Both the position numbers and the translations under genes were made by a program. Shown one piece after another: positions 1-8,398 of a stretch of 64,000 bases of DNA. Under the pieces are notes generated by a model. That model saw nothing but the letters and a program-made list of their open reading frames with translations, had not been told where the DNA came from and did no database searches. The stretch's first letter is position 1; the number at the start of each line of letters is the position of its first letter. The DNA is from an uncultured Lachnospiraceae bacterium (GTDB lineage Bacteria > Bacillota > Clostridia > Lachnospirales > Lachnospiraceae): the NCBI GenBank assembly GCA_902779395.1, contig CACZBK010000001.1:124001-188000 (forward strand), written 5' to 3'.

Positions 1-407
1 ATAACGAATGCAAACCACAGTTTCTTAAGAGGAAACTTAAAGCGTGCAAATCCGTAACCTACCAGAGTACACATTGCTATCTGCAAAAGCGATGTGGTAA
101 GTGAAATGATAAGGGAGTTAACAAAACCAACCTTATAATTCATGACATCTGCAGCTATCTTATAATTATCCATCGTAAAATGGAGCGGTATCGAAATAAC
201 CACGGGATCAAACAGATCCTCTTCGGTCATAAGGCTGACAGATATTTTATTAAGTATAGGCTGCAGGATCAGGAAACACAGACCAAAGAGCAGGATGAAA
301 CGGCAGATGCTCACACTGATCTGGGTAACTTTCTTTTTTAACAGATATCCGCCGGATTTTCTGTTCCTGTCCCAGAAGGTATCCTTATTGATATTAACAT
401 TAATCAC
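1..407 (-). CDS. Carbohydrate ABC transporter permease (MsmG/AraQ type), 3' part outside window
   Basis: This is the N-terminal 135 codons of an inner-membrane sugar permease, cut by the left edge. The likely start is the GTG at 405-407, which overlaps the end of the upstream permease gene by 8 bases, the usual translational coupling of a permease pair. The translation has a basic N-terminus, a first membrane helix (about residues 33-50), an extracytoplasmic segment with the family-type stretch HFTMDNY, then NSLIISLTTSLLQIAM and a GYGFARFKFP stretch. Those last two are typical of the second permease of CUT1 importers. It would form a heterodimer with the 400-1326 product. It is the fourth permease gene of this operon. 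Substrate is unknown but the locus points to xylan-derived oligosaccharides. Confidence 0.85.
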   Translation of the reverse strand, partial: MINVNINKDTFWDRNRKSGGYLLKKKVTQISVSICRFILLFGLCFLILQPILNKISVSLMTEEDLFDPVVISIPLHFTMDNYKIAADVMNYKVGFVNSLIISLTTSLLQIAMCTLVGYGFARFKFPLKKLWFAFV

Positions 408-1326
408 TGTAATATACCCCCTTTGAGATAGCTAACGAAGTGATTCCGACGAAGGCGATAACGACCAGGAAATATATCCATGTCATGGCCGAAGCCGTGC
501 CGTAATCCTGTTTCTGGACCATAACGGTCTGGATCTTATCAATAACCTGGTTATCGGAACGCATACAGAAGTCCACTACCGTATACACCCAGTTAACCAG
601 GAAAAGTGAACTGATCATGGGGAAGGTAACCTTCCAGAGACTCTCCCATGCGGTACAGCCCTCTATCTGAGCTGCTTCATACATACTTCCGGGTATGGTC
701 TGAAGACCGGAAAGGAAGATGATTATCTGGATACCGCTTGCAAGAGCAACATCATAAATGTTATTGATAACTTCGAAAACCTGCTCAAATGCTCTGCCTC
801 CGATACCGGTGGTACGAAGGATGGTCTGCAGTCCCGCTGTGATGCTCACTTCCGAAGTTGTACTTTCAACTGTCTGCTGAAGCTGGGCTATCAGCTGGTT
901 ATTTGATTCCAGGCCAAGCATAACACCTGATGAAAGGATAACCGGAAGGAAGAACACCGCACGTACCAGCGCACGTCCCTGGAACTTCTGGTTAAGGATA
1001 AGCGATACAAAAAAGCTGAATACTATGATCGCGCAGGAATATACCACCATTCGCAGCAGCTCCTCTGTCAGCAGTCTGACATAATCGGGATCCACACGGA
1101 AAGCAAAGAGGTAATTCGCTGTTCCGGTATAGGTCATTTTGAACAGCCCGGCACCCAGCTCAACCGTGGTAAAACTCATGTAGAGTGACTGCAGGAAAGG
1201 TCTGAGCATAAAGATCAGAAAGCCCAGGATAAACGGCAGGCAGAATAAATATCCCGCTCTTGCCTTTCTCTTTTCAAGACCTACCAGCCTCTTTTTCTTG
1301 TTCTTTTCTTCCATTTGTACTTTCAT
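400..1326 (-). CDS. Carbohydrate ABC transporter permease (UgpA/LplB type)
   Basis: A 308-residue membrane permease of the CUT1 sugar importer family. It has a basic N-terminus rich in K and R, a first helix at about residues 24-45 (YLFCLPFILGFLIFM), further helices, and the EAA-loop signature near the C-terminal third (MYEAAQIEGCTAWESLWKVTFP), which contacts the ATPase. The ATG at 1324-1326 is preferred because AGAGAGG lies eight bases upstream; a TTG two codons earlier is also open. It is followed with an 8-base overlap by the second permease. Compared with usual members it has a long periplasmic-side loop between helices 3 and 4 (about residues 145-180). No ATPase is encoded nearby, so a shared MsmX-like ATPase elsewhere is likely (inference). 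Confidence 0.9.
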   Translation of the reverse strand: MKVQMEEKNKKKRLVGLEKRKARAGYLFCLPFILGFLIFMLRPFLQSLYMSFTTVELGAGLFKMTYTGTANYLFAFRVDPDYVRLLTEELLRMVVYSCAIIVFSFFVSLILNQKFQGRALVRAVFFLPVILSSGVMLGLESNNQLIAQLQQTVESTTSEVSITAGLQTILRTTGIGGRAFEQVFEVINNIYDVALASGIQIIIFLSGLQTIPGSMYEAAQIEGCTAWESLWKVTFPMISSLFLVNWVYTVVDFCMRSDNQVIDKIQTVMVQKQDYGTASAMTWIYFLVVIAFVGITSLAISKGVYYSD

Positions 1327-1361
1327 GTTCAAAGCCTCTCTTATACGATATACTGTTTCTT

Positions 1362-4088
1362 TCAGCGTACTACCACATAGTCACGGGAAGGTATCGTCAC
1401 ACCGTCATCCGTTACAAAATCTTCGGTAAAGCTGTAATTTACATATACCTTTGTTCCGTCTGCATAAGTAGTGCAGCGTGCATATTCTCCCAGCACTTCA
1501 TGATCGGTCATCTCCTGATTGAAGCAGTGACCCATCTCACGGTTATAGCGCGTAGCCATGTCGATCATCCTGTCTCTCCATGCAGCATACTCACAACCGT
1601 AGTATTCGGAATACAGGGTCTTCTGCAGAGCGAAGGAATCCTCTTTCATGAACGTGAAGTTAAGTCCTGCACCGTATTCTGCGCAGCGGAGCAGCTCTTC
1701 CTGATCATCACCGCAGATATTAATGGGTGAACCGGTATAATCGATATATCCGTGTATAGCTATCTGATAGAAAGGAACAGTATAATCGATTATTGTATAC
1801 TCACTGCCCTTAAGGTCCATATTGGTTACCATATCTACAAAAGGAACAGCATAATCGTTACCCATGTTGATCATAACCTTCTTATCATCCATGGACTTGA
1901 GCAGTTCCATGTTCTTCTGCTTTACATCCTCACGGCTGTGAGGCTCTTTACGATAGAAGTCGGAGGAAATATCCATACCGATATCTTCGAAAGAAACACC
2001 GGTCTTATACTTGCCGGCAGCTGCCACCAGATTATCCGCCATCTTCATGGCTAAAGGAGTATGGAGCAGGTAATAACTCTTGAAGCCTTCTCTTGCTGCA
2101 TAGGTCACATGGCTGTAATTAAAGATCTCCGCACGCTCCTTGGTAAGCATTCTGGCTGCATCACGGTATGAGATGAAACCGTTAAATACATTACTGCGAT
2201 GTTCATACTGTGTTATACCGTTTAAGTAAAGATCTACTCCGTATCCGGATGCTGATGTAGATAAGTTGCTCAGATCCTTTGCCGAACCCAATGCAGCAAC
2301 AGGATTGACACTGGTAAGTATCTTCTGGTTAACACCGCCGTTGCACCATCCGCTGTACTTAACAGAAAGCTTACCTATCGCAACGGAATTCATATCCTTG
2401 ATAAGTTCCTCTGCATCCTTAAAGCTTGTCAGTTTCAGAGGAAGGGATACAGGTACACCAAGCACCTGCTGGACCTTATCTACAGCACCGATCAGTTCAA
2501 CAGAAACGGGAGCTTCGGTATCCGAATTAAGGGACATGTACTGACCATAGGTCTTCTCAAGATAATCCCTGTATGAATATGCCATATCAACATAATCGGT
2601 AGAATCAAGGAACCGGTATCTCTGTACTATCTTCTCTCCTTTGGGGAGATCAGATTTGAAGGAATATACAGCGGAACTTGACATATTGGATATATCGAAT
2701 TCCTGCTTCGAGCAGATAGTATAATCCACGTCGACGAAATTGTAATCATTCTGTTTTCCGCTGACAAATGCTTTTACGGAACCGTAAGAAGAACCATCCT
2801 CAAGTATACAGATAAATGATCCGTCTTCTCCGCAGGAATGACCGAATACGTTAAAGTATGATCTGGTATTATGGATCACATATTTACGGCGCATTACGTA
2901 ATCCCAGCCATACATATTAGCATAATAGTTGTTCTGTGCTACTTTTCCGTTATTGTACTCAATGATTCCGCCGCCGCCTTCGGGAACCAGCATGAATCCT
3001 TCATCAGACTTGCTGCCTGCTCCGAAATAAGGAAGGGGCGTAAGCAGTGTGATAGGAGCTTTCGGATCATACTCAAGTGAATCGAAGGGTATCTCGACCA
3101 CCATATCATCCCCTTCAAGACGGAAATCCATCTCTACATTGAAGAGTTCATTCTCTTCTTCCGATGTGGACTGATCCAGTTCCTTGTCAGTCTCATACTC
3201 TTCATATGTATAACCTGCTTTTTCCATAGCAGCTTCAATCTGCTGTTTACGGTCTTCTCTTGCGTTTGCCTTGAGAACATAGATAGGCTCGCTCGCAAGT
3301 ATGGGATACTGCTCCAGAAGAGCTTCCTTGTCATCACCCTTCTTAAGCTTGTTGATATCGTACTTCTTGTACATATCCTTCACCATGGATGCATCATTCT
3401 TTTCCATCTTATCACGATAAGCATCCATCTCTGCAACACGCTTTACCTTGGGGATCACATATTCTCTTTCTACCTTACCAAGAGTATATAATACCTTAAC
3501 AGTATCACCCTCCTGTTTGATCTCATAAATAGAGTTATCAATACTGAAGGCCTTGGTATCATATATGGTCTCCAGACCGGTCTTGATGGTATAGGTAAGA
3601 AGAAGATTTGACATCATACGGTTCTTTTCTTCCGAAAGAGCCCTGCTGTCACTTTCAGCATCTTCAATATATGATGACCACACCTTACCCGTAGATTTCT
3701 TGGTTATGGTAAAATGCGTGGTAAGAGGATCCATGGTAAAGATAAGATCATCACTCTCCATTACTACAGGCTCTTCCCCGCCTTCGTAGCCGTGAGGCTG
3801 GATCTTAACAACCTCATCCGTAGGATTTACAAAATGGATAATGAGGAAAACACCCAATCCAAGGAGTGCGCAAAAACATACCGGAACGATCAGACTCTTA
3901 AAGAAATCACGTACGGCATTTCTCCGTTCCGTATTGGTTTCACCCCTGGGTCTTCTTCTGGCCGCTCTAGGAGCCTTAGCGGGCTTTGCCGCCTTTTCCT
4001 TTACCGGCTTTTCCTTTACCGGTTTTTCCTTAACTGCCTTTTCGGGTTTCACCGGATTATCATTTTTTATCTTGTTATCTTCGCTCAT
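1362..4088 (-). CDS. DUF5696-family membrane-anchored protein
   Basis: A 908-residue protein of the kind annotated as DUF5696, found beside sugar ABC importers in Firmicutes; its function is not established. Residues 1-60 are a lysine/proline/alanine-rich cytoplasmic tail with repeated EKPVK units, followed by one membrane helix at about 68-86 (IVPVCFCALLGLGVFLIIHFV). The remainder, about 820 residues, should lie outside the cell. It contains a central beta-rich part with a glycine-rich turn (VPEGGGGIIEYNNG, near 375) and a C-terminal part that looks like a TIM-barrel-type hydrolase fold (inference only). The start has GGAG five bases upstream. It sits between the YIP1 gene and the second permease pair, so a role in substrate capture or processing at the surface is plausible. 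Confidence 0.75.
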   Translation of the reverse strand: MSEDNKIKNDNPVKPEKAVKEKPVKEKPVKEKAAKPAKAPRAARRRPRGETNTERRNAVRDFFKSLIVPVCFCALLGLGVFLIIHFVNPTDEVVKIQPHGYEGGEEPVVMESDDLIFTMDPLTTHFTITKKSTGKVWSSYIEDAESDSRALSEEKNRMMSNLLLTYTIKTGLETIYDTKAFSIDNSIYEIKQEGDTVKVLYTLGKVEREYVIPKVKRVAEMDAYRDKMEKNDASMVKDMYKKYDINKLKKGDDKEALLEQYPILASEPIYVLKANAREDRKQQIEAAMEKAGYTYEEYETDKELDQSTSEEENELFNVEMDFRLEGDDMVVEIPFDSLEYDPKAPITLLTPLPYFGAGSKSDEGFMLVPEGGGGIIEYNNGKVAQNNYYANMYGWDYVMRRKYVIHNTRSYFNVFGHSCGEDGSFICILEDGSSYGSVKAFVSGKQNDYNFVDVDYTICSKQEFDISNMSSSAVYSFKSDLPKGEKIVQRYRFLDSTDYVDMAYSYRDYLEKTYGQYMSLNSDTEAPVSVELIGAVDKVQQVLGVPVSLPLKLTSFKDAEELIKDMNSVAIGKLSVKYSGWCNGGVNQKILTSVNPVAALGSAKDLSNLSTSASGYGVDLYLNGITQYEHRSNVFNGFISYRDAARMLTKERAEIFNYSHVTYAAREGFKSYYLLHTPLAMKMADNLVAAAGKYKTGVSFEDIGMDISSDFYRKEPHSREDVKQKNMELLKSMDDKKVMINMGNDYAVPFVDMVTNMDLKGSEYTIIDYTVPFYQIAIHGYIDYTGSPINICGDDQEELLRCAEYGAGLNFTFMKEDSFALQKTLYSEYYGCEYAAWRDRMIDMATRYNREMGHCFNQEMTDHEVLGEYARCTTYADGTKVYVNYSFTEDFVTDDGVTIPSRDYVVVR

Positions 4089-4130
4089 GGCAACTCCTAT
4101 CCTTTATGGTCTTTCCTAAATCTTTAGTCA

Positions 4131-4826
4131 TCACATTCGGAACATTAATTCCCGTCCTATGGATATAAAGTACGATACACCCTGGGTGACCATACTGAAG
4201 AATATCATCAGCAGGAAGATCATGACCAGTACCGCTGCTAAAGAAGCTATAGTGAATAACAATGTCTTCGCTGCGGAATATGCATGTATCTGTCCCATAC
4301 CACAGATTATCAGGATCAGACACCATACCAGTGATAATACACTGAGAACCGAATAGAACTGACCTTCCTCTATTGTTACGAAGTTACTGACTATCATAAG
4401 AGGAAGCTGGATCACCGGATACGGAAGCATTCCATAGCAGGCTCCCATATACACATCACCCAGACGTCCTTTACCATCGAACAGGGTAGTCAGCGCCCAG
4501 TTTCCGACAACCCAAAGGGCAAGAGGGAAAAGGATACTGGCGATATACAGAAAGACATTGACATCTTCCCAGTACACGTTCAGGAATAAAAAGCTGGTAT
4601 ATTTCAGCTTGATTATACGTGTAAAGATAGCCAGAATGAGGATAGTATTAGCAGCTGCATAGCTACCCCTGTGCTCATGGGTAAGCTTCCAAAAACCGTC
4701 CAGAGGATGCGTCAGGCAATAGAAGCCGAATTTCATCGTCTTCCCCCAATGCTGCATCCACGCGGCACGCCTCATTCTTTTTTCTTCTTTAGTTTCTTCT
4801 TTCTGATAGCTTCTGGATCTGGCCAT
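4131..4826 (-). CDS. YIP1-family integral membrane protein
   Basis: A 231-residue protein with a charged N-terminus (about 40 residues rich in R, K and E) and about five hydrophobic helices from residue 54 onward, matching the YIP1 fold. The GACYGMLPYPVIQLP stretch and the preceding acidic/glycine loop (FDGKGRLGDVYMG) are typical of bacterial YIP1 proteins. Start is the ATG after GGGTGG. The eukaryotic relatives act in membrane traffic, but the bacterial role is unknown. Here it is locked between the NHL-repeat gene and the DUF5696 gene inside a sugar import operon, so it may be a membrane partner of those two proteins. No catalytic residues are visible. Confidence 0.8.
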   Translation of the reverse strand: MARSRSYQKEETKEEKRMRRAAWMQHWGKTMKFGFYCLTHPLDGFWKLTHEHRGSYAAANTILILAIFTRIIKLKYTSFLFLNVYWEDVNVFLYIASILFPLALWVVGNWALTTLFDGKGRLGDVYMGACYGMLPYPVIQLPLMIVSNFVTIEEGQFYSVLSVLSLVWCLILIICGMGQIHAYSAAKTLLFTIASLAAVLVMIFLLMIFFSMVTQGVSYFISIGRELMFRM

Positions 4827-4864
4827 TATCGTCCACCCTTTTCATTCTTGATATTTGCGCTTAC

Positions 4865-6373
4865 TTATCTTCTAAGCTTGAATATATCAGCGTTATCTAT
4901 CTCTTCTTTCAACGAGAATACCTTTCCTATAGCCATAGGCACTATAGCTGCCACAGCAATGATTATGAGTATCGTGACAATATGTTCACGTATCCATAAC
5001 TTACGATACTGAGCAAAGGCTCTTGAATAGTTCTCATCATCATATTTGGCCTCAAAATACTGCATTGATTCTTTATACTGCTTCTTGCTGAGCAGGTTAC
5101 GGCCGATTCCTATGTATGCAAGCTCATAGTTACCGTTGAGCATCTTGACCTGTTCCCAGCATGCCTGAGACTCGTCATATTCACCTACATCGAAGTGAGC
5201 CATAGCATCATAGATCAGCTGGCCGTAGTGCGTGGGGATAAAAAGAGTAATGGTTCCGTCAAGCTGATCAAGTACCATGAGGTCATTATTCATATGCTCA
5301 ATGGATACAGCCTTACGGAAGTAACCTGCCTGGTTACCGTTACCGCCGAAAGCGTATACCATACGTCCCTGATCGTCATAACCGAAAAGTCTGCCTCGGT
5401 TCTGGTCCAGACAAATATAAATGTCATTGTCAAGAACAGTCACATCCTTGAAATAGGAAGGTCCGGTAATACCGCCGGCACCGCCCATGTAAAGATCACC
5501 GTAAACAGGGTATTCACCGTTGCGGACAAGTATATCGTTACCCATCAGATTAAGTTTACGTACAGCATCTACTGTTTCATCTTTAAGATCTTCTTCAGCG
5601 AGACCGCCCGCAACAGCATAGATAAATCCTTCTTTATCGATATATACGTTATCATATTCGGTAGGTACGAAGGAAACCATCTGTGCGCGCTGCTCCTGGG
5701 ATGCAAAACGTTTCCAGAGATAATCCATAAAGTTGTAGGAAACACGGGTAGCTCCCACGAATCCGGAGAAAGTACCGTCTTCTTCAAACTTGAGCAGACC
5801 TTTATTGATACCGGTGGACTCGCAGTAAATACGGCCCGCTGTATCGGCGACGATCTTGTCAGGTCTGAATGTCATCTCTGAATCGATAGCCTGATCCGAA
5901 GGTCTGGTAAACTCCATCTTGAAATTCAGATCCTTATCAACACGCAGTACTCTGTTATTCTCACGGTCTGCGATGAACATATCTCCGTCATCATCCACTG
6001 CTATATCTGCAGGACCATTGAATGTTTCGGGATCTGCACCTTTAATCTGGGTGATCTCCCTGACTAACTCAAATGAATCGGAACCTGTACGCTCGAGCTC
6101 GAGAATACGGTTATTTCCGGTATCGCAAAGATATACTGTATTTCCTTTTACAAAAAGTGATTCAGGCGCTTTGAAATTCCTGTCAATTCCCAAAGCGCTG
6201 TAATCAAAAACATGGGCAACAGTATAAGCATCAGGGCTCTCCTGTACATCACCCCAATAATCATATGTGTATGTATAATTGTCTTCTCCTGCTTTTACCG
6301 TAGTGATACTTGATAATCCTACTCCCAGCATCACTGCTACTGTTGTCACGATCCTTGCGATCTTTCTTTTCAT
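4865..6373 (-). CDS. Secreted NHL-repeat/TPR protein with C-terminal membrane anchor
   Basis: A 502-residue exported protein. Residues 1-28 form a signal peptide (KRK followed by a hydrophobic stretch, cleavage near VKAG). Residues about 65-380 carry NHL-type beta-propeller repeats with recurring units such as VYLCDTGNNRILEL and MFIADRENNRVLRV. Residues about 390-450 look like two TPR-type helical hairpins, and a membrane helix near 465-485 precedes a short basic tail. The propeller should therefore face outward. The ATG has GGAGGT six bases upstream. Gaps to both neighbours are under 40 bases. NHL propellers bind proteins or glycans; a scaffold or ligand-binding role with the solute-binding protein is inference. 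Confidence 0.8.
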   Translation of the reverse strand: MKRKIARIVTTVAVMLGVGLSSITTVKAGEDNYTYTYDYWGDVQESPDAYTVAHVFDYSALGIDRNFKAPESLFVKGNTVYLCDTGNNRILELERTGSDSFELVREITQIKGADPETFNGPADIAVDDDGDMFIADRENNRVLRVDKDLNFKMEFTRPSDQAIDSEMTFRPDKIVADTAGRIYCESTGINKGLLKFEEDGTFSGFVGATRVSYNFMDYLWKRFASQEQRAQMVSFVPTEYDNVYIDKEGFIYAVAGGLAEEDLKDETVDAVRKLNLMGNDILVRNGEYPVYGDLYMGGAGGITGPSYFKDVTVLDNDIYICLDQNRGRLFGYDDQGRMVYAFGGNGNQAGYFRKAVSIEHMNNDLMVLDQLDGTITLFIPTHYGQLIYDAMAHFDVGEYDESQACWEQVKMLNGNYELAYIGIGRNLLSKKQYKESMQYFEAKYDDENYSRAFAQYRKLWIREHIVTILIIIAVAAIVPMAIGKVFSLKEEIDNADIFKLRR

Positions 6374-6408
6374 GCTTTACCTCCGGTCATTCATAAGAAT
6401 GATACTTC

Positions 6409-7314
6409 TTATTCTTTGATACCTGAACTTGCCATTGTCTCAAGGATCTGACTCTCTGAGAACACGAAGATCAGTATGGGAACTATCATGGTAACAACCA
6501 GCACGGCTGCACCCTGTCCGGTTCTTGCAATACCGCCGGCCTGGATCTGCTGGAGAGCAAATACCATGGGTTTCTTTTCTTCTGAATAGATATACATGGA
6601 TGCTCTGTTATTCCACAGTGCCTGAACCTGGAAGATGATCAGTGTCATCCATGCAGGCTTAACATTAGGCATAACTATGGTTGAGAAAACCGTCCACTCA
6701 TTTGCGCCGTCGATCTTTGCCGCCTCGATCAGTGCCGTGGGAAGACCTTCCATGAACTGCTTCATAAGGAACAGTCCTATAGGAGCTGCCAGAGCGGGGA
6801 TTATTATTGCCCAGTATGTATCAACCCAGCCAAGCTTACTGATTATGATATAGTTAGGTATAGCACATACATACCAGTTGAACATCATTGCGGTGGTGAC
6901 TATTTTGAAGAATCCCTGCCCACCGGGGAAATCATACTTAGCAAGCACGAAGGCTGCCATGGATGCAATGAAAAGATGTCCTGCGGTACCTACAAAAGTA
7001 ATGAACACGGTATTGAAAAGGTACCTTGAGAAAGTAACCCAGCCTTTTCCCATGGTCACGAACAGGTCGGCAAAATTGTTCATGGTCGGACGCCTTGCAA
7101 ATACTCTGGGCGGGAACATAAACAGCTCATCCAGAGGCTTAAGTGCTGCCTCTACCGCATAGATCAGCGGGAACGCCATTATGATAGCAACCAGCGCCAG
7201 GAAGATATACAGGGCAATATCACCACTTATGGATCTGTTTGCCTTTCTCCTCCTTATCAGCGGTTTCTTATAAGGCTTTTCCTCAATTACTTTCATTTTT
7301 TTATTTTTGCTCAT
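6409..7314 (-). CDS. Carbohydrate ABC transporter permease (MsmG/AraQ type)
   Basis: A 301-residue CUT1 permease with six predicted helices. After a very basic N-terminus (residues 1-28) the first helix is at about 31-52. The EAA-loop signature is clear at about 195-215 (PTALIEAAKIDGANEWTVFSTIVMPNVKPA). Start ATG has AAGGA about seven bases upstream. It pairs with the 7368-8369 permease just upstream in the same operon, and together they are probably the importer core for the large solute-binding protein encoded at 8399-11338. The presence of a second permease pair further down (1-1326) is unusual. Confidence 0.92.
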   Translation of the reverse strand: MSKNKKMKVIEEKPYKKPLIRRRKANRSISGDIALYIFLALVAIIMAFPLIYAVEAALKPLDELFMFPPRVFARRPTMNNFADLFVTMGKGWVTFSRYLFNTVFITFVGTAGHLFIASMAAFVLAKYDFPGGQGFFKIVTTAMMFNWYVCAIPNYIIISKLGWVDTYWAIIIPALAAPIGLFLMKQFMEGLPTALIEAAKIDGANEWTVFSTIVMPNVKPAWMTLIIFQVQALWNNRASMYIYSEEKKPMVFALQQIQAGGIARTGQGAAVLVVTMIVPILIFVFSESQILETMASSGIKE

Positions 7315-7367
7315 AATTGATCCTTACTCCTAAAGAAATTTCAGAACATACTTATCATTGTCCGTTA

Positions 7368-8369
7368 TCAGGTACCTACTCTTCTCAGCAATGCCTGTAT
7401 TGCCTTGTTGCACAGGATCATCATCAGGAACAGTATGGCTGCGATCGCGCAGGCATAACCCATTTCAAATCTCTGCTGACCATAGTCGATAAGGTGTGCA
7501 ACTATTGTACGCGCTGCGTAATCCGTACTGGGGAAGCCGCACAGCTGCATGGTAACGTCTGCCACACCGAATGAAGTAGTGATGGTCATAACGGCACCGA
7601 ACATAAGCATGGGCTTCATGGAAGGGAGGGTTATATACCACAGCTCCTGCCAGCGGTTACGTACACCGTCGATAGCGCCTGCCTCAAAAAGAGAAGTATC
7701 AACACCCTGCAGGCCGGCAACGAATGAAAGGAATCCGGTACCAAGGCTCATCCAGAGGATAACTACCATACAGATAGGAAGCATGTATCTGGGATCCACG
7801 AACCACAATATGGGGTTATCTATAATACCAAGGTTCATAAGAAATGCATTTGCATATCCGTAAGCATCACCCCTAAAGAACACTGAGAAGATAACGAAAC
7901 AGTTACCTGCGATCGAAGGTGCATAGAAGATGATGACCGCGATACTTCGTATCCATCTGGGAAGCTCGTTTATCATCCATGCAAATACGAATGACATTAT
8001 ATATCCCAGAGGTCCGGTAACCAATGCTATGATGAGGGTATTTTTCACACCTATCAGGAAGATATCATCCTCAAGCAAAAGACTCATGTAATTACTGAGC
8101 CCTATAAAACGCGGGGGCTGCAGTATATTATAATACGTAAAACTGAAGAATATCGACGCTACTACGGGAAATAAGTAGAAAAGCGTAAAAATGATAGCAT
8201 AGGGTGCCAGGAAAAGATAACAGTTCTTGTTAACCTTTGCCTTTCTCCATGCCACCTTAAGCTTATGCTTACGAAGTATGAAATACTTCTGCAAGTATGT
8301 CTCATTCCCCGTCATAACAGGCATCTGTACGATCGGGCTGTTATTTTCTTTCGCTTTATCCTTTGCCAT
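7368..8369 (-). CDS. Carbohydrate ABC transporter permease (UgpA/LplB type)
   Basis: A 333-residue CUT1 permease. The first membrane helix is at about residues 53-75 (FLAPYAIIFTLFYLFPVVASI), followed by the family motif around SFTYYNILQPPRFIGLSNY. The EAA-loop is at about 230-250 (LFEAGAIDGVRNRWQELWYITLPSM). Start ATG has GAGGTAG upstream. It is 29 bases downstream of the solute-binding protein gene and 53 bases upstream of its partner permease, the standard order for these importers. The ATPase is not in the window. Confidence 0.92.
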   Translation of the reverse strand: MAKDKAKENNSPIVQMPVMTGNETYLQKYFILRKHKLKVAWRKAKVNKNCYLFLAPYAIIFTLFYLFPVVASIFFSFTYYNILQPPRFIGLSNYMSLLLEDDIFLIGVKNTLIIALVTGPLGYIMSFVFAWMINELPRWIRSIAVIIFYAPSIAGNCFVIFSVFFRGDAYGYANAFLMNLGIIDNPILWFVDPRYMLPICMVVILWMSLGTGFLSFVAGLQGVDTSLFEAGAIDGVRNRWQELWYITLPSMKPMLMFGAVMTITTSFGVADVTMQLCGFPSTDYAARTIVAHLIDYGQQRFEMGYACAIAAILFLMMILCNKAIQALLRRVGT

Positions 8370-8398
8370 TTCTCTACCTCTTTATTATGCGTATTGGA

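Noticed and set aside
4075..4326. Minus-strand 83-codon frame at the DUF5696/YIP1 junction
   Set aside because: Overlaps both well-supported genes in another frame with no ribosome site.
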